Below, piece after piece: positions 8,424 to 17,618 of a stretch of 64,000 nt of DNA. Origin of the DNA: Geothrix sp. 21YS21S-2 (lineage in GTDB: Bacteria; Acidobacteriota; Holophagae; Holophagales; Holophagaceae); assembly GCF_030846775.1 (NCBI RefSeq), contig NZ_CP132910.1:3847001-3911000 (forward strand), in the 5' to 3' direction. The position numbers and the translations under genes were made by a program. A model generated the notes under the pieces. That model was given only the letters and a program-made list of their open reading frames with translations, ran no database searches and was not told where the DNA came from. How positions within the stretch are numbered: position 1 is the stretch's first letter; each line of letters begins with the position of its first letter.

Positions 8424-9452
8424 ATGGGAACGAGAATCAGTCGCGCCGCCATCTATGATGTCCTGAACGCCTACCAGATCCCCGGGGCCAACGCCAACCT
8501 GGTGGCCCTGAAGGCGGTCAAGGCCATCGACGTGGAGGAAGCGGAGGTCATCCTGCGCCTGCAGCTCCTGGACGCCTACCAGGACCGGGAGCAGGTGGTG
8601 CGCCAGGCGCTGGGCGGCGCCGTGGGCGCCATCGAGGGGGTGGAGAAGGTGACCATCTCCATCGAGTGGGAGCGCACCCCCCAGGCCGAATTCAAGAACC
8701 TGCTGCCCACCGTCAAGAAGTGCTACGTGATCGCCTCGGGCAAGGGCGGCGTGGGCAAGAGCACCGTCGCCTCCAACCTGGCCGTGGCCATGGCCGCGCT
8801 CGGCCACAAGGTGGGGCTCCTGGACGCCGACATCCACGGCCCCAGCATGGGCATGATGTTCGGCATCAAGGAGGGACCCGAGGCCACCCCCGAGGGCAAG
8901 ATCATCCCCGTGGAGAAGTTCGGCCTCAAGCTCATGTCCATCGCCTTCCTCATCGACGAGGACCGCCCGGTCATCTGGCGCGGGCCCATGCTCAACAAGG
9001 CCCTCACCCAGTTCCTGGGCGACGTGCTGTGGGGCGACCTGGACTTCCTCTTCATCGACCTGCCCCCCGGCACCGGCGACACCCAGATATCGCTGATCCA
9101 GAACGCCAAGGTGGACGGCGCGGTCATCGTGAGCACCCCGCAGGACGTGGCCTTCCTGGACGCGCGCAAGGCCATCGGCCTCTTCCAGACCGTCAAGGTG
9201 CCCATCACCGGCATCGTCGAGAACATGTCCAGCTTCCACTGTCCCAGCTGCCACGTGGAGACCCAGATCTTCGGCCACGGTGGCGTGAAGTCCGCCGCCC
9301 AGCGCCTGGGCCTGCCCTTCCTGGGCGAGGTCCCCATCGACCTGGAGATCCGCATCGGCGGGGACTCCGGGGTGCCGCTGGTGGCGGCGCATCCGGACAG
9401 CCCCCAGACCAAGGCGTTCATGGCGATGGCGCGGACCCTGGCGAAGGCATGA
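8424..9452 (+). CDS. mrp: Mrp/NBP35-family Fe-S cluster carrier ATPase
   Basis: A 342-residue protein with an N-terminal MIP18/DUF59 domain (res 1-90) and a P-loop ATPase. The deviant Walker A reads SGKGGVGKST near 105-114, typical of the Mrp/MinD group, and the cluster-bridging motif CPSC lies near 273-276. It assembles or ferries 4Fe-4S clusters to apoproteins. A supply of Fe-S proteins fits this genome, whose Hdr/Flx operon alone needs many clusters. The frame is open upstream, but ATG 8424 with GGAG just before it and the conserved N-terminus favour this start. Confidence 0.94.
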   Translation: MGTRISRAAIYDVLNAYQIPGANANLVALKAVKAIDVEEAEVILRLQLLDAYQDREQVVRQALGGAVGAIEGVEKVTISIEWERTPQAEFKNLLPTVKKCYVIASGKGGVGKSTVASNLAVAMAALGHKVGLLDADIHGPSMGMMFGIKEGPEATPEGKIIPVEKFGLKLMSIAFLIDEDRPVIWRGPMLNKALTQFLGDVLWGDLDFLFIDLPPGTGDTQISLIQNAKVDGAVIVSTPQDVAFLDARKAIGLFQTVKVPITGIVENMSSFHCPSCHVETQIFGHGGVKSAAQRLGLPFLGEVPIDLEIRIGGDSGVPLVAAHPDSPQTKAFMAMARTLAKA

Positions 9453-9456
9453 AAAA

Positions 9457-9483
9457 GGGCCGGCCCCGTTCCGGGGCCGGCCC
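9457..9483 (-). terminator. Intrinsic terminator of the BON-domain gene
   Basis: A perfect 12-bp GC stem (9457-9468 with 9472-9483) and a TTC loop lie between convergent mrp and the BON gene. On the minus strand the stem is followed at once by TTTTT (9456-9452). On the plus strand no T run follows. It therefore mainly ends the minus-strand transcript and overlaps the mrp stop. Confidence 0.85.
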
Positions 9484-9494
9484 ATGCCGCCAGG

Positions 9495-10271
9495 CTAGGA
9501 TTTCTTGACGGTCATCTTGTTGTGCACCGACTTGACGCCGTTGATGTCCTCGGCGAGCTTGCTCACGAGGGCCTTCTCGGCGTCGTTGGCGGCCTCGCCG
9601 TGGAGGGTCACCACGCCGTCCTTGGTGACGACCTTGGTGGCCAGGACATGGGTGGCCTTGTGGAAGAGGAGGGTGGTCTTCACCTGGGCCGTGATGGAGG
9701 TGTCGTCGATCTTCTCGCCGACGGTCGCCTTGGCGGCCTTGGGGGTGTTGAGGACGACCAGGTCGTTGCGCACTTCGGTGACCCCGTCCACGTCCTTGGC
9801 ATATTCCCCGGTGAGCCGCTTCTGGGCCTCGTTGTCGGCATTGCCGGTCAGGGTGACGACGCCCTTCTCGGTCTTGACGGTGGTCGCGGAGGCGCTCACG
9901 TGGGTGTGGAAGGCCAGGGCCGTCATCACCTTCATGCTGATCCAGGCGTCGGAGCGGGCGGCGGGCTGTTCACCGGCGATCGTGAGCTTGTTGACCACGC
10001 TCTTGACGCCCGGCAGGGACGCCACGGTCTCCTCGGCCAGGGACTTGTCGAAGTCCTGGGTCACGGTGCCCGTGAGGGTGACGACGCCCTTGTCGCTGTC
10101 CACCTTGATGGTGTCGGCCTTCAGGTAGGTCTTGAAGTTGTAGCTGTTCTTGGCGGAGGCCTCGATCTTGTTGTCCATGTCGGAGGCCAGGAGCGGGGCG
10201 CCTCCCGTGACGAGCAGGATGGCGGCGGTGCCCATGATGGCGGCGGCGGGGTTCAGTCTGGACATTCTCAT
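9495..10271 (-). CDS. Periplasmic protein with three BON domains
   Basis: A 258-residue protein with a signal peptide (res 1-33, ending near PLLAS) and three consecutive BON domains at about 38-108, 115-185 and 193-257. Each carries the KVxTxxGVVTLxG signature. OsmY-like BON proteins bind phospholipid surfaces or proteins in the periplasm and respond to envelope stress in relatives. An upstream in-frame ATG exists at 10295, but ATG 10271 has AAGGA at good spacing. The next gene upstream on this strand is the YXWGXW protein, and a terminator follows this one. Confidence 0.88.
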   Translation of the reverse strand: MRMSRLNPAAAIMGTAAILLVTGGAPLLASDMDNKIEASAKNSYNFKTYLKADTIKVDSDKGVVTLTGTVTQDFDKSLAEETVASLPGVKSVVNKLTIAGEQPAARSDAWISMKVMTALAFHTHVSASATTVKTEKGVVTLTGNADNEAQKRLTGEYAKDVDGVTEVRNDLVVLNTPKAAKATVGEKIDDTSITAQVKTTLLFHKATHVLATKVVTKDGVVTLHGEAANDAEKALVSKLAEDINGVKSVHNKMTVKKS

Positions 10272-10334
10272 GGTTCGGTTCCTTATGGCTTGCATGGAGG
10301 TGGCGGGGTTCCCTCGGAGCTCGGGACGCGGGCG

Positions 10335-11390
10335 TCAGGGCTTGGGATGATCTTCCCGTTCCCGGCCGTGGCCGGGATCCGGGTGAGGTGCGGGCTGGGC
10401 GTGGGGCGCCTCCCGGTGGGGCGGGTCGAGGTTGGGGCGCTCCCGGGCAGGCCCGGGATCCCGCTGAGGCTGGCCATTCGGGCGGGGGAGGACCGGGCGC
10501 TCAGGGTGGGGCGGGGCGGGCGCTTCCCGGCGGGGGGGGTCGGGGCGGGGCCGGGGCGGGTCCAGGGCGGGGCGCTCCCGGGGCGCAGCCTGGGCGGCAG
10601 GCGGCTGGCGGGGCTGGGCGGGACGTTGGGCATGGGATGGGCCGTGGGCCGGTTCTGCGTTGGGCCGCTTGGGCTCAGGCCGCCTTTCGGGGGGCGCCTT
10701 GGCGGGAACGGAGGACCCGGGCGTGAAATCGGCCGGTCTGCCGGTGGCGGCCACGGGGGGCCTGCCATGGTTGGCGGAATTGCGGAGGTCCCTGTTCTGG
10801 CTGGCGCCCCTGTCATGGCGGTCCTGGTCGGGCGTGGGGGGTTCGTGGCGCTCGGCGCCGGCGGCGCGCTCCTGGCGGGTGGGTGCGGCCCGGAGGCCGC
10901 CGGGACCGCCATTGAAGGCGGTCTTCACGGTACGCGTCCGCACCGGCTGGCTGTACACACGGGAGGTCCGCCGGGCGTCCACGGTGGTCACGGACCGGTT
11001 GTACCGGACGTGCCCGCCCTCCCAGCGACCGCCCTGGTAGCCGGATCCACTGTAGCCATGGCCGTAGTTGATGCCGCCGTAGAAGCCCACGTGGGTGGCC
11101 CAGTAGCCGGAATGGAACAGGAACCAGCCGCCCTCCCAACCCCAATAGCCGGGGGTCCAGAGGAGGCCCGGGGCGGGCGCCATGACCCAGGTGCCGGGAA
11201 CCCAGTAGTAGTCGTCACCCTCATAGGCCCAGTAGCCGGGCGTCCATACGGAATCGTCCAGGGGGACGGAGGGCTGATCATAGTAGGGAAGGGGCGGGGG
11301 GCTGACCTGGACCCGGAGGGTGATCTGGGCCGAAAGGACAAAGGGGGCTGTGAGGGCGAAGGCGAGCGAAGCGGGGATGAGCATTCTCAC
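10335..11390 (-). CDS. Exported YXWGXW-repeat protein with long Pro/Arg-rich tail
   Basis: A 351-residue protein with a signal peptide (res 1-21, cut near LSAQ). About four aromatic repeats of the form WTPGYW...Y.W lie between residues 48 and 105, the YXWGXW family pattern. The remaining about 190 residues are low-complexity, rich in Pro, Arg, His and Ala, and probably disordered. The function of the family is unknown; it is common in acidobacterial and proteobacterial envelopes. GTG 11390 is chosen because AAGGAG sits seven bases upstream; ATG 11384 is an alternative. Confidence 0.8.
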   Translation of the reverse strand: MRMLIPASLAFALTAPFVLSAQITLRVQVSPPPLPYYDQPSVPLDDSVWTPGYWAYEGDDYYWVPGTWVMAPAPGLLWTPGYWGWEGGWFLFHSGYWATHVGFYGGINYGHGYSGSGYQGGRWEGGHVRYNRSVTTVDARRTSRVYSQPVRTRTVKTAFNGGPGGLRAAPTRQERAAGAERHEPPTPDQDRHDRGASQNRDLRNSANHGRPPVAATGRPADFTPGSSVPAKAPPERRPEPKRPNAEPAHGPSHAQRPAQPRQPPAAQAAPRERPALDPPRPRPDPPRREAPAPPHPERPVLPRPNGQPQRDPGPARERPNLDPPHREAPHAQPAPHPDPGHGREREDHPKP

Positions 11391-11449
11391 GGGAGAACTC
11401 CTTGGTCCTCCCAGGCTGCATCATCCGTTCCAGGATTCGATCCCCCACC

Positions 11450-11463
11450 ATATCAACTGATAT
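11450..11463. promoter_or_regulatory. ATATCA-AC-TGATAT palindrome upstream of the YXWGXW gene
   Basis: Perfect 6-bp arms around two bases lie 60 nt before the GTG start at 11390, in an A/T-rich patch of an otherwise GC-rich gap (11391-11529). It may be an operator or part of the promoter. No binding protein can be named. Confidence 0.35.
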
Positions 11464-11529
11464 GTTTAGGCGGCGCGCCCTGGTCCGCATCTGGTCAATC
11501 GAAATGAAGGATCCCGCCTCTCAATTCGA

Positions 11530-12753
11530 TCAGGTGATGAGGTCGCTCAACCCGGCCGGGTCCGGCTCGATCGCGGCCGTCCAATCGGGCACGCGCTCCC
11601 GGAGCCCCAGGCTGGTCAGGTAGGCCTCGTCCAGCTTGGCGGTGGAGAAGATCTCGTGCTCGGGGTCGGAGCTCAGGAGGCTGTCGGCGATGTGGACGCC
11701 CAGGGCGGGCGTGAAGGCGGCGGTGTCCTGGAGGGTGGGCTGGTGGTGCCAGGCCGCGGCCTGGACCACGGCGTGGGGGAGCCCCCAGAGGCCCAGCAGG
11801 TAGCCGCCCACCTCGCCGTGGGTGGCGCCCAGCACGTGGTACTCGGCGGTCTCCAGGTCCGAGCCGCCGCTGCGGCCGAGATCCAGGACCCGGGCATACT
11901 CGTCCGGGAACCGGGAGGCCAGCACCAGGATCCCCACGTCGTGGAGGAGCCCGGCGGTGAAGTACTCGGCGGAGGCGGACCGCCCCAGCCCCTGCGCCTC
12001 CGCGATCTGCTTGGTGGCCGAGGCGACGGCGACGCTGTGGCGCCAGAGGTGGGCCAGCCCGAAGCTGGGGAAGCGGAAGGCCCCGGCCTGGCTGAAGAGC
12101 CCGTGGGCCAGCACCAGGGAGCGCAGGAGGTCGATGCCCAGGATGGAGACGGCCTCGGCGGGGGTGGACACCGTCTGGCGGAGGCTGAAGAAGGCGGAAT
12201 TCGACAGCTTGAGGATCATGGCGGTCATGGCCATGTCCCTGCCGATGGCCGCGCCCAGGTCCTCCAGGGTGGCCCGCTCCGAGCCCATGAGGCGGGTGAT
12301 CTCCTGGTACAGCGCGGGCACGCTGGGCAGCCGCCCGATGCGCGCCACCAGCTCCTTGGCGTGGTCGTTGTGCACCTGGGAGCCCAGGTGGAAGGTGCGG
12401 CGCAGGACGGACTTCAGGAAGGCCGGGTCGCAGGGCTTGCCCAGGAACTGGTGGGCCCGGTCCACGACGTCCGTGGTCAGCTTGCGGTCCTCGCAGGAGG
12501 AAAGGACGAAGCGCAGGGTGGCGGGGTAGCGCACCATGACCTTCTGCAGGAGCTGGGCGCCGTTCATGCCCGGCATCCAGAGATCGGAGACCACGACGTG
12601 GAACGGGGACTGCTCGAAGGCCTCCAGGGCGGCCTCGCCGCTGCCCACGAAGGACATGGCCCACACGGGCGCCATGTCCTTCAGGGACTCCCGAAGGAGG
12701 TCCCGGAGGACGGGGTCGTCCTCGACGAAGAGGATCCGCTTGCGTTCGCCCAT
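11530..12753 (-). CDS. Response regulator with HDOD output domain
   Basis: A 407-residue protein. The REC domain (res 1-120) opens GERKRILFVEDDP with the acidic pair, has VVSDLWMPGMNG with the phospho-acceptor Asp near 53, and ends near LGKP. The HDOD domain (about 135-335) has the family pattern, including ILKLSNSAFF, EAVSILGIDLLRSLVL and HSVAVA. HDOD proteins are non-catalytic HD-fold signalling modules linked to motility, c-di-GMP or cell-cycle control. ATG 12753 has GGAGGG upstream; residues before it in the open frame are not conserved. The glycosyltransferase gene lies 41 nt upstream on the same strand. Confidence 0.9.
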   Translation of the reverse strand: MGERKRILFVEDDPVLRDLLRESLKDMAPVWAMSFVGSGEAALEAFEQSPFHVVVSDLWMPGMNGAQLLQKVMVRYPATLRFVLSSCEDRKLTTDVVDRAHQFLGKPCDPAFLKSVLRRTFHLGSQVHNDHAKELVARIGRLPSVPALYQEITRLMGSERATLEDLGAAIGRDMAMTAMILKLSNSAFFSLRQTVSTPAEAVSILGIDLLRSLVLAHGLFSQAGAFRFPSFGLAHLWRHSVAVASATKQIAEAQGLGRSASAEYFTAGLLHDVGILVLASRFPDEYARVLDLGRSGGSDLETAEYHVLGATHGEVGGYLLGLWGLPHAVVQAAAWHHQPTLQDTAAFTPALGVHIADSLLSSDPEHEIFSTAKLDEAYLTSLGLRERVPDWTAAIEPDPAGLSDLIT

Positions 12754-12794
12754 GCCCTCCTCTCCCGGTGAAGCCTGATGGACGTCCCGGCGGG

Positions 12795-13757
12795 TCAATC
12801 CTGGCCGGGTTCCCTGTGGTGCTGCTTCTTTACGACGTAGCGGGGACGGTCCCGCACTTCCTGGTAGATCCGCCCAATGTACTCGCCCAGGAGCCCGAAG
12901 GCCAGGAACTGGGCGCCCACGAAGAAGAAAAGCACCGCGAACAGGGTGAAGACCCCGCCCACGGACCCCTCCGGGTGCAGGATCCGGTAGACCATGAGCG
13001 CGATGCCGAAGCCGATGCCCAGGAGGGAGATGGCCACCCCCAGGACGCTGAGCATCTGGAGGGGCAGCAGGGAGAAGCTGGTGAGCAGGTCGAACTGGAG
13101 GTTGATGAGCTTCCAGAAGCCGTACTTGGAGTCCCCGGCGGCCCTTTCGGCATGCCCCACGGGCACCTCGGCGATGCGCTTGGCGAAGCTGTTGGCCAGG
13201 GCCGGGATGAAGCTGGAGCGCTCCTTGCACAGGAGCATGGCGTCCACGATCTCGCGCCGGTAGGCCCGGAGCATGCAGCCGTAGTCGTGGAGCCGCACGC
13301 CGGTGGTCCTGCGGGTGACGGCGTTGACGATCTTGCTGGGCATGGTGCGGAAGAAGCTGTCGTTGTCGGTGCGGCCCTGGCGCCAGCCGCCCACCACGTC
13401 GAAGCCCTCCTCGATCTTGGCCACCAGCTTGGGGATCTCCTCGGGCGGGTTCTGGAGGTCGGCGTCCATGGTCACCACCACCTCCCCGGAGGCCACGGCG
13501 AAGGCCCCGAAGATGGCCGAATGCTGGCCGTAATTCCGGTTGAACTCCACCACCGTCACCCGGGGCTCCCCGGCGGCGATGTCCAGGAGCATGTCCAGGG
13601 ACCGGTCCCGGCTCCCGTCGTCGGTGAACACGACCTCCCAGGTTTTCCCGGGGCCGGGCCAGTTCTCGTTCAGCACCTTGGACAGTCTCGCCCAAAGGTT
13701 GGTAATATTTGCTTCTTCGTTATAGATGGGAATTACGATACTGAGATAGGAAACCAT
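12795..13757 (-). CDS. Family 2 glycosyltransferase, GtrB/DPM1-like
   Basis: A 320-residue protein. The GT-A domain begins YLSIVIPIYNEEANI, has FTDDGSRDRS, the metal-binding MDADLQNPPEE near 95 and the GWRQGRTDNDSFF segment. Two C-terminal hydrophobic helices (about 232-258 and 267-292) anchor it in the inner membrane. Such enzymes load a sugar onto undecaprenyl phosphate at the cytosolic face for O-antigen, lipid A or glycan modification. The sugar is not predictable. Start ATG 13757 gives the conserved N-terminus. The gene is divergent from the OmpR regulator. Confidence 0.9.
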   Translation of the reverse strand: MVSYLSIVIPIYNEEANITNLWARLSKVLNENWPGPGKTWEVVFTDDGSRDRSLDMLLDIAAGEPRVTVVEFNRNYGQHSAIFGAFAVASGEVVVTMDADLQNPPEEIPKLVAKIEEGFDVVGGWRQGRTDNDSFFRTMPSKIVNAVTRRTTGVRLHDYGCMLRAYRREIVDAMLLCKERSSFIPALANSFAKRIAEVPVGHAERAAGDSKYGFWKLINLQFDLLTSFSLLPLQMLSVLGVAISLLGIGFGIALMVYRILHPEGSVGGVFTLFAVLFFFVGAQFLAFGLLGEYIGRIYQEVRDRPRYVVKKQHHREPGQD

Positions 13758-13816
13758 CCGGGACTCCGATTGGCACCATTCTAACCTCAACACCCGGGGA
13801 CCTGCAGGAGCCCGAA

Positions 13817-14536
13817 ATGAATGAACCCAAGATCCTCCTGGTAGAAGACGAGCTCAGTCTCGCCGAAGGGATCAAGCTCAACCTCGAGCTCGAAGGCCTT
13901 CCGTGCACCTGGGTCACCCGCGGCGACGACGCCCTCAAGCGCATCCTGGCCGGGCAGTACGAGCTGGTGATCCTGGACGTGATGCTGCCGGGCATGGACG
14001 GCTTCACCGTCTGCCAGAAGGTCCGCGAGGCCAAGAACTACACGCCCATCCTCTTCCTCACCGCCAAGAACACCGAGGACGACCGGGTCCGGGGCTTCGA
14101 GACCGGGGGCGACGACTACCTGGGCAAGCCCTTCCAGGTGACCGAGCTGCTCCTGAGGATCCGGGCGATCCTGCGCCGGGAGGACTGGTACCGGAACCGG
14201 AGCCTCAGCGGCCGCCAGCGGTTCGGGGAGTACTGGGTGGACTTCGAGAACTTCTGCGGGGAGGGCCCCCACGGCTCCTTCGTGCTGGGCGTCAAGGAGT
14301 GCATGATCCTCAAGCTCCTCATGGAGCAGTCCGGCCAGGTGGTGAGCCGCACCGACATCCTGGACAAGGTCTGGGGCGAGGAGACCTACCCCACCACGCG
14401 CACCGTGGACAACTTCATCGTCCGCATCCGCCGCGCCATGGAGAAGGACGCCCACGCCCCCCGGTGGGTCCACACCGTGCGCAGCGTGGGCTACCTCTTC
14501 GACCCCGAAGGCACGCCCAGGCGCGGAGAGGAGTAG
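13817..14536 (+). CDS. OmpR/PhoB-family response regulator
   Basis: A 239-residue protein with REC (res 1-120: ILLVEDELS, VILDVMLPGMDGF with the acceptor Asp near 55, FLTAKN, LGKPF) and a C-terminal winged helix (about 135-235) ending HTVRSVGYLFD, typical of PhoB-like DNA binding. An insertion of about ten residues sits between the domains. No dedicated kinase is adjacent on the same side; the PAS kinase two genes on is a candidate partner. The CAP gene follows after 21 nt. Confidence 0.93.
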   Translation: MNEPKILLVEDELSLAEGIKLNLELEGLPCTWVTRGDDALKRILAGQYELVILDVMLPGMDGFTVCQKVREAKNYTPILFLTAKNTEDDRVRGFETGGDDYLGKPFQVTELLLRIRAILRREDWYRNRSLSGRQRFGEYWVDFENFCGEGPHGSFVLGVKECMILKLLMEQSGQVVSRTDILDKVWGEETYPTTRTVDNFIVRIRRAMEKDAHAPRWVHTVRSVGYLFDPEGTPRRGEE

Positions 14537-14557
14537 AATCCCCCCACGGGGGTGACC

Positions 14558-15190
14558 ATGTTCCGTTTCCTGGCGGCCGCGACACTGTCGTCTCTCTGCC
14601 TCTGGGGCCAGCCCGTCCCGCGCTCCACTCCCGACGAGATCGCCGTGGTGCGGGAGATCAACAAGATCCGCAGGTTCCCCAGGGAGTACGCCAAGTATCT
14701 GAGGGCCCTGGGTCTGCGCTTCGAAGGCACCCTCTGGCGGCTCGCGGAGCACGTGCCCATCCGCACCAGCGAGGGACGGGCGGCGGTGATCGAGGCCGCC
14801 GAATTCCTGGAGCAGGTGGAGCCGGTGATGGAGCTCATCGCCTACAGCGAGGAGCTCCACCTGGCCGCCCGGGACCACGTGCTCGACCAGGGGCCCACGG
14901 GCGAGACCGGCCACGCCGGCACCGACGGGTCCCGGCCCGGCCAGCGCATGAGGCGGTACGGCGACCCCGAGTCCCTCACCGGGGAGGTGATCAACTACGG
15001 CCTGGAGACGCCCCGCATGACCGTGATCCAGCTGGTCATCGACGACGGCGTGAAGGACCGCGGCCACCGCCGCAGCCTTTTCAACCCGAAGTTCCGGGTG
15101 GCCGGGGCGGCCATCGGGGAGCACAAGGGCTACGGCACCATGGTGGTGGTGGACCTGGCCGACGCCTTGACGCCCAAACAAAAGCCCTGA
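14558..15190 (+). CDS. Secreted CAP/SCP-domain protein
   Basis: A 210-residue protein with a short signal peptide (res 1-17, ending LCLWGQ) and a CAP domain. EIAVVREINKIRRFPREYAKYL, the AARDHVLDQGPTGETGHAG segment with the CAP histidine, and DRGHRRSLFNPKFRVAGAAIG are visible family landmarks. Bacterial CAP proteins are secreted and of mostly unknown role. ATG 14558 is preferred over GTG 14552 because the former begins the signal peptide cleanly. It is sandwiched between regulators, so cotranscription is likely. Confidence 0.82.
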   Translation: MFRFLAAATLSSLCLWGQPVPRSTPDEIAVVREINKIRRFPREYAKYLRALGLRFEGTLWRLAEHVPIRTSEGRAAVIEAAEFLEQVEPVMELIAYSEELHLAARDHVLDQGPTGETGHAGTDGSRPGQRMRRYGDPESLTGEVINYGLETPRMTVIQLVIDDGVKDRGHRRSLFNPKFRVAGAAIGEHKGYGTMVVVDLADALTPKQKP

Positions 15191-15220
15191 TGGTAGGGTA
15201 GAAGTCTCTGCGGATCGTCC

Positions 15221-17182
15221 ATGCCCTTCCTGGCCCTCGTCATCGGTCTCCTGCTGGGCGCGGCCCTGGCGGGGCTGGCCCTGGCCCGCAGGAGGGCCCC
15301 GGCGGAGCCCGCGGGAATCCCGGCGGTGCTGGAGAGGTGCGCCATGGGCGCCGTGCTCATCCGGGACCGCAAGGTGGTCTGGGCCAACGCCCGGTGCGCC
15401 GGGCTCCTGGGCGCGGACGCCGAGTCCCTTGCCGGGGTGGACACCCGGGGCTGGCACCAGGACGACGCGGCCTTCGAGCAGTTCGGCCGGGTCATCGAGG
15501 GCTTCGCGGAGCCGGGTTCGGCCTTCCGGGGCGAAGTGCGCCTGCGCCGCGTGGACGGAAGCCCCTTCTGGGCCTACCTGGTGGGGGGACCGGTGGCGCC
15601 GGGGCGCCCGGAGCAGGGGGTCCTCTGGTTCCTGGAGGACGTGTCGGACCGGGTGGAGGCCCAGATGGACCTCTCGGAGGTCCTCTCCCTGAACCAGAAG
15701 CTCATCGCCGCCTCGCCCATGGGCATCATGCTCTACCGGGACGCCGACGGGGCCTGCGTGCTGACCAACGAGGCCGCCGCCCGGATCCTCAACGGCAGTC
15801 CCGGCGAGATCCTCAAGCAGAACTTCAGGCGCCTGAAGTCCTGGAAGGAGTCCGGCCTCCGGGAGGCCGCGGACCGTGCCCTGGCCACAGGCGCCGACCA
15901 GACCGTGGAAGCCCATTTCACCTCCAGCTTCGGCAAGGAGGTATGGATCGTCGCCCACCTCGTCCCCTTCACGAGCCGCGGGGAGCGCCTCCTCCTGCTG
16001 CTGGGCGACGACGTGTCCGAGAAGATCGAGGCCACCCGGGCCCTGCGCGCCAGCGAGGAGAAGTACCGGGTGGTGGTGGAGACCCTCAACGAGGGCCTGG
16101 CCCTGGTGGATTCCTCGGGCGCCCTCACCTTCTGCAACCAGCGCCTGGCGGAGATGGGGGGCTACGCGCCCGGGGAGATGCTGGGCAGGCACTACTCGGC
16201 CTTCGTTCCCGAGGCGCACCTCCCCTTCCTGACGGCGAAGGCCATCCTGCAGCAGCCGGCGGCTTCGGAGACCTTCGAGGTGGGCCTGCGGCGCCGGGAC
16301 GGATCCGACCTGGACGCCCGGGTGTCGCTGGCCTCGGTGCACGACGCCCAGGGAGCGATCTCGGCGCTGGCCATCCTGGTCACGGACATCTCCATCCGCA
16401 AGCGGGTGGAGCGGGAGCGGGAGCGCCTCATGGCCGAGCTGGAGCAGAAGAACAAGGAGCTGGAGACCCTGCTCTACGTGGCTTCCCACGACCTGCGGAG
16501 CCCGCTGGTGAACATCCAGGGCTTCAGCCAGCGCCTGGCCCGGTCCCTGGAGGAACTGCGCAAGGCCCAGGAAGGGGCCGGGTCCCTGGAGGCCTTCGCC
16601 GAGGCCGCCAGGCCCCACCTGCAGGAGCGGATGCCCTCCTCGCTCGAGTTCATCCGCGCCTCCGGCATCCGCATGGACGCCATCATCAACGGCCTGCTCA
16701 CCCTCTCGCGGGCGGGCCGCATGGTGCTCCGCACCGGGCCCCTGGACATGAACGCGGTGCTGGCCTCCTGCTCGAAGACGCTGGCCTACCAGTTCGAGAG
16801 CGCGGAGGGCGCCCTGCAGGTGGAGGACCTTCCCCCCTGCAGGGCCGACTCGGCCCAGGCCACCCAGATCGTCTCCAACCTCCTGGACAACGCCGTGAAG
16901 TACCGCCACGGCGACCGTCCGCTGCGGGTGCGCGTCTCCGGCCGGGTGGCGGGGGAATCGTGCGAGTACTGCGTGGAGGACAACGGCGTGGGCATCTCCG
17001 GCGAACACCAGGAGCGCATCTGGGAGATCTTCCAGCGGCTGGACCCCCAGGGTCCCGTCCCGGGGGAGGGGCTGGGCCTCACCCTGGTGCGGCGGATGGC
17101 GGAGCGCAACGGGGGCCGGGTGCGGGTGGAATCCACGCCCGGCGAGGGCTCCCGGTTCTTCCTCGAACTTCCCCGCGGGTGA
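15221..17182 (+). CDS. Membrane-anchored multi-PAS sensor histidine kinase
   Basis: A 653-residue protein. It has one N-terminal membrane helix (res 1-22), then three PAS modules at roughly 35-145, 150-265 and 280-400, then a HisKA dimerisation domain with ASHDLRSPLVNIQGF near residue 425 (acceptor His in HDLRSP) and a HATPase_c domain with NLLDNAVKYR, VEDNGVGIS and GLGLTLVRRM. The input signals are unknown. The CheY-like regulator begins four bases after its stop, so that is its most likely partner. Confidence 0.93.
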   Translation: MPFLALVIGLLLGAALAGLALARRRAPAEPAGIPAVLERCAMGAVLIRDRKVVWANARCAGLLGADAESLAGVDTRGWHQDDAAFEQFGRVIEGFAEPGSAFRGEVRLRRVDGSPFWAYLVGGPVAPGRPEQGVLWFLEDVSDRVEAQMDLSEVLSLNQKLIAASPMGIMLYRDADGACVLTNEAAARILNGSPGEILKQNFRRLKSWKESGLREAADRALATGADQTVEAHFTSSFGKEVWIVAHLVPFTSRGERLLLLLGDDVSEKIEATRALRASEEKYRVVVETLNEGLALVDSSGALTFCNQRLAEMGGYAPGEMLGRHYSAFVPEAHLPFLTAKAILQQPAASETFEVGLRRRDGSDLDARVSLASVHDAQGAISALAILVTDISIRKRVERERERLMAELEQKNKELETLLYVASHDLRSPLVNIQGFSQRLARSLEELRKAQEGAGSLEAFAEAARPHLQERMPSSLEFIRASGIRMDAIINGLLTLSRAGRMVLRTGPLDMNAVLASCSKTLAYQFESAEGALQVEDLPPCRADSAQATQIVSNLLDNAVKYRHGDRPLRVRVSGRVAGESCEYCVEDNGVGISGEHQERIWEIFQRLDPQGPVPGEGLGLTLVRRMAERNGGRVRVESTPGEGSRFFLELPRG

Positions 17183-17186
17183 CCCC

Positions 17187-17618
17187 ATGCCTACCGTCCA
17201 GCCCTTCGAGAACGTGACCATCCTCATCGCCGAGGACGACGAGGGCCATGCCGTCCTGATCCGGGAGCACCTCCAGGAGGCGGGGGTGACCGGCCCCATC
17301 CTGCGCTTCCGGGACGGGCAGGAGGTGCTGGACTACTTCCAGGGCCCCGGACGCGGGGGCCGGAACCTCCTGCTCCTGGACATCAACATGCCGCGGGTGG
17401 GGGGCGTGGAGGTCCTGCGCCGTCTCAAGGCGGATCCGGGCACCCGCCGGACCCCGGTCATCATGCTCACCACCACCGACGATCCCCGGGAAGTGGCGGT
17501 CTGCTATGATGCCGGGTGCAACTTCTACGTCACCAAGCCCAGGAATTTCGAGGACTTCTCCGCGGCCCTCACCAACCTGGGACGGTTCCTTCAGGTAATC
17601 CAGGTGGCCGACCCATGA
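17187..17618 (+). CDS. Single-domain response regulator, Rcp1-like
   Basis: A 143-residue protein consisting only of a REC domain. AEDDEGH, LLLLDINMPRVGG (acceptor Asp near 65) and YVTKP (conserved Lys) are visible. The long alpha1-beta2 region and LRRLKADPGTRRTPVIMLTTTDD pattern resemble cyanobacterial phytochrome-associated Rcp1-type regulators. It lacks an output domain. Its stop overlaps the start of the hybrid kinase (ATGA), so the three signalling genes form one operon. Confidence 0.93.
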   Translation: MPTVQPFENVTILIAEDDEGHAVLIREHLQEAGVTGPILRFRDGQEVLDYFQGPGRGGRNLLLLDINMPRVGGVEVLRRLKADPGTRRTPVIMLTTTDDPREVAVCYDAGCNFYVTKPRNFEDFSAALTNLGRFLQVIQVADP